Assembly: GCF_037154085.1 (NCBI RefSeq)
Contig: NZ_JBANRM010000002.1
Span: forward strand, 124,001-188,000
Direction of reading: 5' to 3'
DNA length: 64,000 nt
Source of the DNA: Andeanibacterium fulvum
Lineage (GTDB): Bacteria > Pseudomonadota > Alphaproteobacteria > Sphingomonadales > Sphingomonadaceae
The translations under genes were made by a program, and so were the position numbers. This document shows, piece after piece, positions 46,251-55,176 of this stretch. Under the pieces are notes generated by a model, which was given only the letters and a program-made list of their open reading frames with translations, was not told the origin of the DNA and did not search any database. Numbering within the stretch: position 1 is the stretch's first letter; each line of letters opens with the position of its first letter.

Positions 46251-47396
46251 TCAGAGCATGGCCGACACGATCATGTCGGACAGCTTCTGGAAGCGTTCGA
46301 TATTGGCAGTCTGGGTCATCACCCCCGCGCTGGTAGCCGCGAAGCTGACGTCGAGTTCGGGATCGACCCAGAACAAAGTGCTGCCCGCGCCATAATTGCC
46401 GTAGGTCTCCGGCGAGGTGAGCGTGCCCAGCTGATGGTTCACGATGGCCGTGCCACGCACGTTGAAGCCCAGCCCCATGTAAGCGGGCGCGACCTGCCAG
46501 CCCGCGCGCAGATGGGCCGCCTTGTAAAGCTCATTGGGCATCTCGCCCGTGTGCACTTGCCGCGCCACCTCGATCATGCGCGGGGACAGGATGCGCACGC
46601 CGTCCAGCTCCCCGCCCCGGCGCAACATCTCGGCAAAGCGATAGAGATCGCCAGAGGTGGAAGCGCAGCCGACATGCGGGGATTCGGTCGCCGGGTCTTC
46701 GAACAGGGCGTGGTCACCCTCGATATTGCGGCTGAGATGCTTGATCGGCACCGTGCCGCGCATATCCGGGCGAACATGCCGGTCCTTCAGGTCCGCGCGA
46801 AGCCCCATGGAAGTGCTGTCCATCCTGAGCGGGGCGAACAGATCCTCATGCAGCAGGGTCTGGTAATCGCGGCCCTTCGGATCGGTGCGGACAAGCGCCA
46901 TGCCCATCAGCACGTGATTGACCAGCGGCGAATAGTCGCAGCGGCTGCCCGGCTCCACCACGCCATGTACGGCCTCGATCGTCGCCTCGTAGAGTTCCGA
47001 CAGACGGTCGAGATACATGCCCGGCTTGGGCGTCCACACGCCGGGCATGCCTGCCGTGTGGGTGAGCAGGTGATAAAAGGTCGCTTCCTCGCGGGGCTTG
47101 CCGGTGAATTCCGGCAGCACGTCGCGCACCTTGGTGGTCAGCGCGAAACGGCCTTGCTCGATTGCCTTGAGGATCAGGATGTTGGTGAAGGCCTTGGTGG
47201 TGGAGAAGATCGAGAAGACATTATCCAGCCGCAGAGGCTGCTCGCCCGCTGCGTCCTGCGCGCCCAGCGCTTCCTCGAACAGTTTCTCCCCGCCGCGCCC
47301 GGCGGTGAGCACCAGCCCGTAATAATCGCCGCGCGCAATATCCGCGAGGATGACCTCGCGCAGTGTGTCGAGCCGTTCCTGCCAGACTTTTGCCAT
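46251..47396 (-). CDS. Serine hydrolase, class C beta-lactamase fold (EstB-like esterase), copy 1
   Basis: 381 residues. The nucleophile motif S-x-x-K is STTK in FSIFSTTKAFTN, and the Tyr motif is probably in CDYSPLVNH. A late His-Gly-like region is not obvious. These enzymes are esterases, D-aminopeptidases or amidases rather than true beta-lactamases. No signal peptide is seen, so it is cytosolic. A second, divergent copy is at 49579-50817 in the same run, suggesting hydrolysis of ester-type intermediates. Confidence 0.85.
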   Translation of the reverse strand: MAKVWQERLDTLREVILADIARGDYYGLVLTAGRGGEKLFEEALGAQDAAGEQPLRLDNVFSIFSTTKAFTNILILKAIEQGRFALTTKVRDVLPEFTGKPREEATFYHLLTHTAGMPGVWTPKPGMYLDRLSELYEATIEAVHGVVEPGSRCDYSPLVNHVLMGMALVRTDPKGRDYQTLLHEDLFAPLRMDSTSMGLRADLKDRHVRPDMRGTVPIKHLSRNIEGDHALFEDPATESPHVGCASTSGDLYRFAEMLRRGGELDGVRILSPRMIEVARQVHTGEMPNELYKAAHLRAGWQVAPAYMGLGFNVRGTAIVNHQLGTLTSPETYGNYGAGSTLFWVDPELDVSFAATSAGVMTQTANIERFQKLSDMIVSAML

Positions 47397-47404
47397 AGCT
47401 AACT

Positions 47405-47497
47405 CCGTCCGTCCTGAGCCTGTCGAAGGACCGTTTTTTCTTTATCGGCGTGCTGTCCAGGGGAAGAGCGGCCCTTCGACAAGCTCAGGGCAAACGG
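47405..47497. repeat. Inverted repeat, CTGAGCCTGTCGAAG family, second copy
   Basis: Left arm 47405-47429 and right arm 47473-47497, with a 43-base spacer that includes a T-rich stretch. Related to 37625-37684. It divides the minus-strand gene run into two parts. Confidence 0.8.
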
Positions 47498-47522
47498 AAG
47501 GAGGAGGATTTCTCTCATCCCC

Positions 47523-48272
47523 TCACCCCGCCGCGATGATGCCGCCATCGATGGCCAGCATCGCCCCATTCACGAAATCCGCCTCGTCCGAGAGGATGAA
47601 GGCCGCCGCGCGGGCAATGTCCTCAGGCGTACCGTTGCGGCGCAGGGGGATGTTCTTTGCCCGCTGGGCATATTGTTCGGGCGTGACGAAGCCGTCCGTC
47701 GCCGGGGTCGGCACGCTGCCCGGCGCGATAGCGTTGACGCGGATACCGCGCGGGCCGAGTTCGCCCGCCAGCACCTTGGTCAGCCCGGCGATCCCCGCCT
47801 TGATCGTGGTATAGGCCCCGGTATTCGGCCGCCCGCGATAGGCGACGGGCGATGAATAATTGAGGATATTGCCGCTCGCCCCCTCGTCCCGATAGGCGAG
47901 AAAGGCCTGCACGCCCCAGAACACCGATTTGAGCCCGGCGGACAGCATGAGTTCGAGCGTTTCCTCGGTCACGTCCTCGATCGGTTCGTAGACCAGCACG
48001 GAAGCATTGTTGATCACCGCGCGCAGCGGGCCCGCGTCGTAGCGGAAGGCTTCCGCCACGCCGAAGAACTGCGCCCGCTCGCCCAGATCGCCGCCATAGG
48101 CATGTGCCTCGCCCCCGGCGGCGCGGATTTCGTCCACCACCTTGTGGGCCGATGCCTGATTGATATCCGCCACGCCGACAATGGCGCCTTCGGCGGCAAG
48201 ATGCTTCGCGATCCCTTCGCCAAGGCCGCGCCCGGCGCCGGAAATGAGGATGGGGCGGCCCGCGAACTTCAT
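47523..48272 (-). CDS. Short-chain dehydrogenase/reductase
   Basis: 249 residues. SGAGRGLGEG is the cofactor loop, NNAS replaces the usual NNAG, the Ser is in ILNYSSPVA, and YTTIK gives the Tyr-Lys pair. The Asp in VADINQAS suggests NAD. The gene is 3 bases from the NTF2-like gene stop on the same strand. It differs clearly from the other SDR at 43654. Confidence 0.9.
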   Translation of the reverse strand: MKFAGRPILISGAGRGLGEGIAKHLAAEGAIVGVADINQASAHKVVDEIRAAGGEAHAYGGDLGERAQFFGVAEAFRYDAGPLRAVINNASVLVYEPIEDVTEETLELMLSAGLKSVFWGVQAFLAYRDEGASGNILNYSSPVAYRGRPNTGAYTTIKAGIAGLTKVLAGELGPRGIRVNAIAPGSVPTPATDGFVTPEQYAQRAKNIPLRRNGTPEDIARAAAFILSDEADFVNGAMLAIDGGIIAAG

Positions 48273-48275
48273 GGC

Positions 48276-48689
48276 TCAGTCCATCCCGAACAGCTTGGCG
48301 GTATAATGGCTGTCCATATATTCCCGCATCGCGTCGATCTTGCCGTTCGAGATTTCGAACACCCAGCAATAGTCATTGTCATAGACCTTGCCGTCCATGG
48401 TGGTGCCGGTGGAATTGGATTCCACGCAGACCCAGCCGCCTCGCGAAAACATGTTGTGCACATGGACCTTGGGGTCGCCCGGATGGAACATGCCGCGCAC
48501 GGGGGCGAGGAACTTGTCGATGATGTCCATTCCGATGTGCTTGCCGGCACCGGCGATGTCCTTCACCTTGGGCTCCCACACGGACTGGTCGTGATAGAAG
48601 CCGCGCAGCTTCTCCAGATCGCCCGAGGACAGCACTTCGAAGAAATCGAGCACCAGCTGCTCGTCGGCGTTGGCGGCAGTCACGCTCAT
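48276..48689 (-). CDS. NTF2/SnoaL-like small protein, copy 1
   Basis: 137 residues from ATG at 48689 with GGGAGAGTGAA upstream. The fold is one NTF2-like alpha-beta barrel (FFEVLSSGDLEKLRGFYHD; SVWEPKVKDIAGAG; GKVYDNDYCWVFEISNGKIDAMREYMDS). Relatives are limonene-epoxide hydrolases, ketosteroid isomerases and SnoaL cyclases, all acting on hydrophobic ring compounds. The active residues cannot be assigned. It is paired with a second NTF2-like gene upstream. Confidence 0.85.
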   Translation of the reverse strand: MSVTAANADEQLVLDFFEVLSSGDLEKLRGFYHDQSVWEPKVKDIAGAGKHIGMDIIDKFLAPVRGMFHPGDPKVHVHNMFSRGGWVCVESNSTGTTMDGKVYDNDYCWVFEISNGKIDAMREYMDSHYTAKLFGMD

Positions 48690-48690
48690 T

Positions 48691-49176
48691 TCACTCTCCC
48701 TTTCCAACGCCGCGGGCCTGCTCGGTCGGCGGCGGAATGACCGGCATGGCGCCGCCCAGATGCAACGCGACCTGGCCGTAGCGGCTGGCGAATTTCCACC
48801 CTTCGGGCGTCTTCACATAATGATCCTCGAAGCCCCCGACATAGAGCCCGCCCGCTTCCTGCGGCGGCTCCACCGATTTGTGGCTGGAGAGCATGGCGAG
48901 GTAATTGGTGCCCTTGGCCTCCGTCTCCGAAATCACTTCCACCAGCACATTGGTGACGATGTGGCGGACAAGGATCGGTGGCCGGTCGCGGAAGATCGCC
49001 TGCACCCGATCCCGCCCGTAAAACGGGAAGTCCGGCTGGAACGGGCGAGCGAAGATGCAATCTTCGGTGAAAAGCGCGGCAAGCGCCTCGTGATCGCCAT
49101 TGTCGGCATAGCGCGCGAAGAGCAGCGGCAATTTGCCGCATTCCGCCTCGATCCGCAGGCGTTTCTGATCCTTCAT
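48691..49176 (-). CDS. NTF2/SnoaL-like small protein, copy 2
   Basis: 161 residues. It begins MKDQKRLRIEAECGKLPLLFARYADNG followed by ALAALFTEDCIFARPF, as in the bile-acid 7-alpha-dehydratase/aromatic dioxygenase small-subunit-like group of NTF2 folds. It is only distantly related to copy 1. Its ATG overlaps the stop of the CMD-family gene (ATGA). The activity is unknown; a dehydratase or isomerase is plausible. Confidence 0.8.
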   Translation of the reverse strand: MKDQKRLRIEAECGKLPLLFARYADNGDHEALAALFTEDCIFARPFQPDFPFYGRDRVQAIFRDRPPILVRHIVTNVLVEVISETEAKGTNYLAMLSSHKSVEPPQEAGGLYVGGFEDHYVKTPEGWKFASRYGQVALHLGGAMPVIPPPTEQARGVGKGE

Positions 49177-49562
49177 GATGCCTGTTCCGCTTCGATTTCG
49201 GCAAAAGCCTCATTGGCGATGCGGAAGCTGTCCACCGTGGCCGGGATGCCGGCATAGATGCCCACCTGCAGCAGCACTTCGCGGATTTCTTCCTTCGAAA
49301 GACCGTTATTGAGCGCACCGCGAATATGGGCCTTCAGCTCGTGGCTGCGGTTGAGCACCGAGATCATCGCGAGGTTGATCAGCGAGCGGTCGCGGCGCGG
49401 CAGGCCTTCCCGCCCCCAGGTCCAGCCCCAGCAATAGGTGGTCACCAGTTCCTGCAGCGGATCGTTGAACGGCCCGCTCTTCGACAGTGCCCGGTCGACA
49501 TAGGCATCGCCCAGCACCTCGCGGCGGATCTTCATGCCCTTGTCGAAAAGTTCCTTATCCAT
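49173..49562 (-). CDS. Carboxymuconolactone decarboxylase family protein
   Basis: 129 residues from ATG at 49562 with AAAGGA upstream. It starts MDKELFDKGMKIRREVLGDAYV, the usual PcaC-like N-terminus, then TYCWGWTWGREGLPRRDRSLINLAMISVL and ELKAHIRGALNNGLSKEEIREVLLQVGIYAG. The redox C-x-x-C of AhpD is absent, so the PcaC (lactone decarboxylase) subtype fits better. In protocatechuate catabolism such an enzyme decarboxylates a lactone intermediate, but here other substrates are possible. Confidence 0.88.
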   Translation of the reverse strand: MDKELFDKGMKIRREVLGDAYVDRALSKSGPFNDPLQELVTTYCWGWTWGREGLPRRDRSLINLAMISVLNRSHELKAHIRGALNNGLSKEEIREVLLQVGIYAGIPATVDSFRIANEAFAEIEAEQAS

Positions 49563-49578
49563 CTGATCGTGTCCTTTC

Positions 49579-50817
49579 TCAGCCGATCGCCGCGTAAACC
49601 GCATCAATCAGGCGCCTTGCGCGTGGGCCGTTATCGCCCACGGCGTGCATCTGGTTGCAGCAATAGGAAAAGCCGAGCTTCGCATCCGGATCGCCGAAGC
49701 CGATCGAACCGCCCAGGCCATGATGGCCGAAACTGCGCGGATTGGGGCCCATATAGACCGCCTCCGGCGTGTTCAGCAGTACGCCCAGCGCCTGATGATA
49801 GGGCCGGTCCTGCAACAGTTCGATCTGGTTGTGCTGCTCGACAAGCATGGCTTCCAGCGCGCGCTTCGACAGCAGGCTGACCCCGTCGACCTCGCCCACG
49901 GCTGCGCCATAGATGCGCGCCACCCCGCGCGGATTGCCATGGCCGGAACCGCTGGCGATCTCGCAGGTGCGCCAGATCGGCGAATTCATCGTGGTATGCC
50001 ACGGTTCGCTGGGGTTCTGCAGGAAGGCGAAGCTGCGCAGGGTCGCCCCGTCCTGCCAGCCTTCCGGCGTCGTCGGCTTGGGCGGCACGGTCTGGTCCTT
50101 CGCCGCGAACAGCCGCGCCTTGGTGTTGGGCAGCACTTCGGCGACGTGGGACTGTTCCTCATCGCTCATCCCGCCGATGCAATATTCCGCATGGAGCGGC
50201 CCGCTGACGTTCTGGCGCAGGAAGGGGCCAACGGTCATGCCCGTCACCCGGCGCATGATCTCGCCCAGCAGAAAGCCCTGATTATGCACGTGATAGGCCG
50301 CACGCGTGCCCGGTTCCCACAAGGGCTCCTGCACTTCCAGCGCACGGATATAGGCCGAATAATCGAAGAACCCGCCCGGATACATGGTGTCGGTGGTCAG
50401 CACAGGGATTGCCGCGCGGTGATCGAGGCACCAGCGCACCAGAATATTCTCTTTCCCGTTCTGCGCGAATCCGGGCCAGTAATGGGCCACCGGCTTGTCG
50501 ATATCCACCAGCCCCCGGTCTACCAGCATGTTGAAGGCGATGCCGGTCACGCCCTTGGCCACGCTCATCATGCAGACAGTGGAATGCTCGTCCCATTCCC
50601 GAGAGCGATCCTCGCGCGCCCAGCCGCCCCACAGGTCGACCACCGTCTCGCCATCGCGCACTACGCTGGTGGCCGCGCCGAGTTCTTCCTCAACCCGGAA
50701 ATTCTCGATGAAGGCTTCGGCCACTCCGCTGAATTCGGAATCGTACCGGCCGCGCAGGCGATAGGTGCCGCCGCGTGCTTCGATGGTTTCGTCTAACTGG
50801 GCCTGCGCCACTGGCAT
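49579..50817 (-). CDS. Serine hydrolase, class C beta-lactamase fold (EstB-like), copy 2
   Basis: 412 residues. The S-x-x-K motif is SVAK in CMMSVAKGVTG, and the Tyr motif is probably AYHVHNQGF. Near the C-terminus FGHHGLGGSIGF is the HGG-like third motif of esterases of this fold. It is likely a cytosolic esterase. It starts the minus-strand run and is divergent from the flavin monooxygenase at 50937, with 119 bp between them for both promoters. Confidence 0.87.
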   Translation of the reverse strand: MPVAQAQLDETIEARGGTYRLRGRYDSEFSGVAEAFIENFRVEEELGAATSVVRDGETVVDLWGGWAREDRSREWDEHSTVCMMSVAKGVTGIAFNMLVDRGLVDIDKPVAHYWPGFAQNGKENILVRWCLDHRAAIPVLTTDTMYPGGFFDYSAYIRALEVQEPLWEPGTRAAYHVHNQGFLLGEIMRRVTGMTVGPFLRQNVSGPLHAEYCIGGMSDEEQSHVAEVLPNTKARLFAAKDQTVPPKPTTPEGWQDGATLRSFAFLQNPSEPWHTTMNSPIWRTCEIASGSGHGNPRGVARIYGAAVGEVDGVSLLSKRALEAMLVEQHNQIELLQDRPYHQALGVLLNTPEAVYMGPNPRSFGHHGLGGSIGFGDPDAKLGFSYCCNQMHAVGDNGPRARRLIDAVYAAIG

Positions 50818-50936
50818 TCCTCTCCTCTTCCCGCACCAAGTCCTAGGCCGCGCCCGTCGCCACCGCTTGAACCGGGGCGAAAATCTCTTGGCAGCGCGCG
50901 AAGCCCTCTGGCAGGTGCGGCAGGGGAGAGAGATGC

Positions 50937-52127
50937 ATGTACGATTATGACGTGATTATCGTGGGCGGCGGCCCCACCGGTTTCGTCACCGCGCTGGGCC
51001 TCGCGCAGGCCGGGGTGAAGGTCTGCGTGGTGGAGCAGGAAGAGGCGATCATCGATAGCCCCCGCGCGGCCGTCTATCACTGGTCAGTGCTCGACGGGCT
51101 AGAACGGCTGGGCATACGCGAGGAAGCGGAGCGGAGCGGCTTTCCCAAGCAGGACTATCTCTGGCTGGTGAAGAAGACCGGCGAGGAAATCCATTACGAT
51201 CTCTCCGTGCTCGAGGGGCACACCGCCTTTCCCTATAACATCCATCTCGGGCAGGACCGGCTCGCCGCCATTGCGCGCGACCGGCTGGAGACCCTGCCCA
51301 ATGCGCAAATCCGCTTCGGCACCGGCATGATCACGCTGGCGCAGGATTCCGATGGCGTGCGCGTGGCAGTGGAAGGGCCGGAAGGCGTGGAATATCTCTC
51401 CTGCGCCTATGTCGTGGGTGCGGACGGCGCGGCCAGCCTCGTGCGCAAGGTGCTGAACCTGGGCTTCGATGGCATGACCTGGCCGGAGCGGTTCGTCGCC
51501 ACCAATGTCCATCACGACTTCGAAAGCGCGAATTACGGCCTCACCACCATGGTGATCGACGAGGAATGGGGGGCGGTGATCGTCAAGATCGACGGAACGG
51601 GGCTATGGCGCTGCACCTATATGGAGGACGCCGCCTTGCCAGAGCGGGACTATCTCCAGCGCCTGCCCGCCGCCTATGAGCATCTCCTGCCCGGCACGGG
51701 TGGCTACAGGCTGGAGCGGGCCGCCCCCTACAAGATGCACCAGCGCGCGGCCGACAGCTTCCGCAAGGGGCGCGTGGTGCTGGCGGGCGATGCCGCCCAT
51801 GTCACCAATCCCACGGGCGGTTATGGCCTGACCACTGGCCTGTTCGACGCCTATGCCCTGTGGCCGACGCTGGCCGCCATCGTGCTGGACGGGGCGGACC
51901 CGGCGCTGCTCGATATTTATGCGGAGGATCGCCGCCGGGTGTTTCTCGAACGGACCTCGCCCAAGGCCGTGGCGAACAAGCAACTCGTCTTCCATGCATG
52001 CGGCGGCGGGGCGGCACTGGAAGCTACGCTGGGCGGGCTGCGCGCCATGAGCAGCGATGCCGAAGCCCGGCTGAACGGCCTGTGGTTCGTCAAGACGCTG
52101 GAGACACCTTCGCCCGTGGAAGCATGA
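50937..52127 (+). CDS. FAD-dependent aromatic-type monooxygenase, copy 1
   Basis: 396 residues. GGGPTGFVTALGLAQAG is the FAD fold, then ADG in VVGADGAASLVRK, and GDAAHVTNPTGGYGLTTG is the second FAD motif, all of the PheA/MhpA (class A) flavoprotein family. It is shorter than PheA (about 600) because the C-terminal thioredoxin-like domain is missing. It would hydroxylate an aromatic or polyketide-like ring using NAD(P)H and oxygen. A clear paralogue is at 55173-56390. It is convergent with the CmcJ-like gene. Confidence 0.9.
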   Translation: MYDYDVIIVGGGPTGFVTALGLAQAGVKVCVVEQEEAIIDSPRAAVYHWSVLDGLERLGIREEAERSGFPKQDYLWLVKKTGEEIHYDLSVLEGHTAFPYNIHLGQDRLAAIARDRLETLPNAQIRFGTGMITLAQDSDGVRVAVEGPEGVEYLSCAYVVGADGAASLVRKVLNLGFDGMTWPERFVATNVHHDFESANYGLTTMVIDEEWGAVIVKIDGTGLWRCTYMEDAALPERDYLQRLPAAYEHLLPGTGGYRLERAAPYKMHQRAADSFRKGRVVLAGDAAHVTNPTGGYGLTTGLFDAYALWPTLAAIVLDGADPALLDIYAEDRRRVFLERTSPKAVANKQLVFHACGGGAALEATLGGLRAMSSDAEARLNGLWFVKTLETPSPVEA

Positions 52128-52133
52128 GCCCGT

Positions 52134-52946
52134 TCACTCCATGAACGAAATCGTCCGCAGTTCGATGCTCTGGCGCGGTGCGGCATCATGGGGCGTATCG
52201 GGCGCATCGAAGGCGCTGTGCGCAGTGAACTGCACCGCATCGGGATCGCTATCGTAAAGCTTGAAGGCCAGCACTTCCCAGGGCTGCATATGCGGCACCC
52301 AGTACCATTTCTGGCCCGGCGCCCATGCCAGGTTGAAGCCCCAAAGCGAGCGGCGATTGAAGTCGCCCAGCCCGCCAACAACTTCGCTGGGGAACATGTC
52401 CTCGCGCTTCACTGTGCTGGCATCGCACAAGGCAAAAGGCGCGCTTTCCACCATGGTGATCGGGCGCCAGACATTGATCAGCATATAGCGGCCCGACAGG
52501 CGCCGGTCGGCCTCTTCCTTCGGCAGCAAATCGTAGGTGAAGTCCCGCACCGTACGGTCGCCATAATCCACGTGAGCGCCATAGGCCGGCATGTTGTGGC
52601 CATGGGTTCCGCCCGCATTGGTGCGCACCACCGGGCCGAAGCTGATCGTCTTCGCCGCGCCGGTCAGCCGCTGCACCAGTGCCTCCGTCTCGCGAGAATA
52701 GTGGGCAAGCGCGTCCTTGTCCGTGAAGTCCGTGACCTTGGTGGGCTCGTCCAGCAGGACAAAGCCGTTGCGATCGAAGCCGAGATCGCCAGTGAACGGC
52801 CGCATGTCATGGATCGTCACCCGGCGTTCTTCCACCGGCCAATAGCTCTTCTCCCGCGCGCCGGGATGGAAAGTCGCCTTCTCGCCGCGCACGACATAAT
52901 TCATCGTCGCTTCGACATCGCAGGTGATCTGTTCGGCTTCGCTCAC
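52134..52946 (-). CDS. CmcJ/NvfI family oxidoreductase (putative oxygenase)
   Basis: 270 residues. The start is GTG at 52946, since AGGAGAGG lies 7 bases upstream; a longer frame beginning further upstream lacks a site and would run into the MFS promoter. Conserved blocks GHNMPAYGAHVDYGDRTVRDF, YMLINVWRPI and AFALCDASTVKREDMF fit the family known from cephamycin C (CmcJ) and fungal meroterpenoid (NvfI) pathways. NvfI is an iron/2-oxoglutarate oxygenase, and the His/Asp in HVD could be metal ligands. This would give an oxidation step on a ring substrate. Confidence 0.8.
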   Translation of the reverse strand: MSEAEQITCDVEATMNYVVRGEKATFHPGAREKSYWPVEERRVTIHDMRPFTGDLGFDRNGFVLLDEPTKVTDFTDKDALAHYSRETEALVQRLTGAAKTISFGPVVRTNAGGTHGHNMPAYGAHVDYGDRTVRDFTYDLLPKEEADRRLSGRYMLINVWRPITMVESAPFALCDASTVKREDMFPSEVVGGLGDFNRRSLWGFNLAWAPGQKWYWVPHMQPWEVLAFKLYDSDPDAVQFTAHSAFDAPDTPHDAAPRQSIELRTISFME

Positions 52947-53047
52947 GGTCAACCTCTCCTTCGCCCGGTGAACTTGGCGCGCCATGCTGCGCAGCATAGC
53001 TTGCCCGGCAGACCGCAACATAGCGGCAGGGTGAGGGGGAAGTCTTG

Positions 53048-54385
53048 GTGGCAAGCGAAACGCCGGTGCCCGTTTCGGTTTCCGTTTCCGATCCGCGCGA
53101 AGTGCTGGGCAACCGGGCCATGCAGCTGCCGCAATATGCGGTGATCGGCCTGTGCGTGCTGATCAACATGATCGACGGTTACGATATCCTTGCCCTCGCC
53201 CAGGCGGGTTCCGCCCTGAAGCGCGAATGGGCCATGGGCGATGCCGCGCTGGGCACGCTGCTGTCCATGAACCTGGTCGGCATGGCGATCGGCGCGCTGG
53301 GCGTATCGCCCGTGGCGGACCAGTGGGGGCGGCGTCCGGCGATCCTTTCCTGCCTGATCTTCATGAGCATTGGCATGGCGATTTCCGCCATGTCGCACGG
53401 CTTCTATTCCATGGCAGCTGGGCGCATCGTCACGGGCGTGGGCATTGGCGGGATGACCAGCACGGCGGGCATGCTGGCGCTGGAATATGCCAGTTTCAAG
53501 CGCCGCGAATTCGCATCGAGCTGCGTGGCCGCAGCCTATCCGGTCGGCACGATCCTGGGTGCGATGGTGGCGGTGGCAGTGCTGGATTCCTATGGCTGGC
53601 GCGGCATCTTCTGGGTCGGTTCGGCCCTCTCCGCACTGCTGCTTCCCATCGCATTCCTGTGGCTGGCGGAATCGCTCGACTATCTGCTCTCCCGCCAGCC
53701 GAGGAACGCAGTTGCCCGCACCAACAAAATGCTGCGCCGCATGGCCATTCCCGAGATTTCAGAACTGCCGCCCAAGCCCGAAGGCGCGCGTAGTGCAGTG
53801 CTGGCGGAAATCGTTCAGCCCTTTCATTTGAAGGAACTGGCCAGGCTGTTCCTCGCCCATGCGTTGAACATGTTCGCCTGGTATTTCATCATCAACTGGG
53901 GCCCGCCGTTGGTGGCGCAGGCCAATGCGTCCGACACGCTGGGCGCGCAATATTCGGCCTGGGTTTCCTATGGCGGGATAGTTGGCGGGATGACCACCGG
54001 CTTCCTGTGCGGCACCATCGGGGTGAAACGCATGATGTGGTTCACCATGCTGAGTCTTGCCGGGCTGATCGCTCTGTTCGGCCAGTCTACCGGCAATCCG
54101 CAGGCCCTGTGGCTGATCGCCCCCTTGGTGGGCGCAATGCTGTTCGGCTCTGCCACGGCAAACTGGCTGACCATCGCCTATGCCTTCCCGCCGCAATTGC
54201 GCGCCACCGGGCTGGGCTTTGCGACCACCGCCGGGCGGGTCGGATCGATCTTCGGGCCGATCGTGGGCGGATGGCTGCTGGGCGAAGGGCTGACCGTGGG
54301 CGCCGTCTGCGCCGCCATGGCCGTGCCCGCCGTGCTTTCCGCCCTGACCTTCAGCCGCGCCCGGCGGATGGAGCCGGGGCGCTAG
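53048..54385 (+). CDS. MFS transporter, aromatic acid:proton symporter-like
   Basis: 445 residues. The start is taken as GTG at 53048 with GAGGGGGAAG upstream; a TTG one codon earlier is equally possible. About 12 hydrophobic segments are present. Loop 2-3 has ADQWGRRPAIL, the MFS motif, and INMIDGYDILAL in segment 1 is typical of the AAHS (PcaK/MhpT-like) family, which includes the Asp needed for proton coupling. It probably imports an aromatic acid used by this cluster. It is divergent from the CmcJ-like gene (101 bp) and convergent with the hydrolase gene (2 bp gap). Confidence 0.9.
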   Translation: MASETPVPVSVSVSDPREVLGNRAMQLPQYAVIGLCVLINMIDGYDILALAQAGSALKREWAMGDAALGTLLSMNLVGMAIGALGVSPVADQWGRRPAILSCLIFMSIGMAISAMSHGFYSMAAGRIVTGVGIGGMTSTAGMLALEYASFKRREFASSCVAAAYPVGTILGAMVAVAVLDSYGWRGIFWVGSALSALLLPIAFLWLAESLDYLLSRQPRNAVARTNKMLRRMAIPEISELPPKPEGARSAVLAEIVQPFHLKELARLFLAHALNMFAWYFIINWGPPLVAQANASDTLGAQYSAWVSYGGIVGGMTTGFLCGTIGVKRMMWFTMLSLAGLIALFGQSTGNPQALWLIAPLVGAMLFGSATANWLTIAYAFPPQLRATGLGFATTAGRVGSIFGPIVGGWLLGEGLTVGAVCAAMAVPAVLSALTFSRARRMEPGR

Positions 54386-54387
54386 GC

Positions 54388-55176
54388 TCACCCCAGCAGG
54401 AAGTCCTTTGCCGCCTTGCGGGCGGCCATGTTCTCGTCAAGCAGCAGGTGCGCCCCGCCGGGGATCACGGCCACTTGGGCATCGGGCAGCAAACCCTGCC
54501 ATTCGGGAATGAAGCCGGGCGGCACGATCCGGTCATCCCCGCCCCACAACAGCAGCACCGGCCGATCGAAGCCCTTGAGCAATTCGCGCAATTTCGCATC
54601 GGTGACGGCAAGGTCTTCACGCGTGCGGAACGCTGCCTCACCCTCGCGCTGGCGTAGGGCCAGCCATTCCGGGCCGGGCTGCGCAGGCCAATAGGGTTCC
54701 AGCCATTCGCGGCTTTCCACGAACCAGCCGGGCAGTTCTTCGGGCGCGATCTGCGAGAAATCGGGAATGGCGGCCTTGTCGCTCTTCAACCCGGCGGGGG
54801 AAACCAGCACCAGCTTGTCGATCTCTTCCCAATGTTCCCCGGCATAGCGCGCGGCGAAATGGCCGCCCATGGACGCACCCATCAGGTGGAACGTCTCCAG
54901 ACCCAACGCGGCGAAGAGCATTTCGTAATGCATCACATAATCGCCAATGCCGCTGAAATCGGCATCGCCGCTTTCGCCGAAATTGGGGTGGATCGGCAGG
55001 ATCATGCGGAAGGAATCGGCGAAATCGCGGGCCCATTCGAAGCCGTGATAAGTGCCGCCACCGTGGAAATAGACGCAGGGTTCCCCCTCGCCGATTTCGT
55101 AGACCACGCTCTCCACCCCGTCGATGCGATAGACGGTGCGTTCGAACCCTTCGGTGCTGTAGGCAAACTCGCTCAT
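54388..55176 (-). CDS. Alpha/beta hydrolase (MhpC/meta-cleavage-hydrolase-like)
   Basis: 262 residues. The nucleophile is in MGASMGGHFA, the acid in WGGDDRIVPPG and the His in IPGGAHLLLDEN, so the triad is complete. The cap domain and overall size resemble C-C bond hydrolases of aromatic catabolism and related esterases. Its ATG overlaps the stop of the flavin monooxygenase (ATGA), so they act together. It may cleave a ring-opened product or an ester made by the monooxygenase (Baeyer-Villiger chemistry is possible). Confidence 0.87.
   Translation of the reverse strand: MSEFAYSTEGFERTVYRIDGVESVVYEIGEGEPCVYFHGGGTYHGFEWARDFADSFRMILPIHPNFGESGDADFSGIGDYVMHYEMLFAALGLETFHLMGASMGGHFAARYAGEHWEEIDKLVLVSPAGLKSDKAAIPDFSQIAPEELPGWFVESREWLEPYWPAQPGPEWLALRQREGEAAFRTREDLAVTDAKLRELLKGFDRPVLLLWGGDDRIVPPGFIPEWQGLLPDAQVAVIPGGAHLLLDENMAARKAAKDFLLG

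Noticed and set aside
46251..50817. Beta-lactam resistance genes
   Set aside because: The two class C beta-lactamase-fold proteins have S-x-x-K motifs but no signal peptide and look like EstB-type esterases in a catabolic run.
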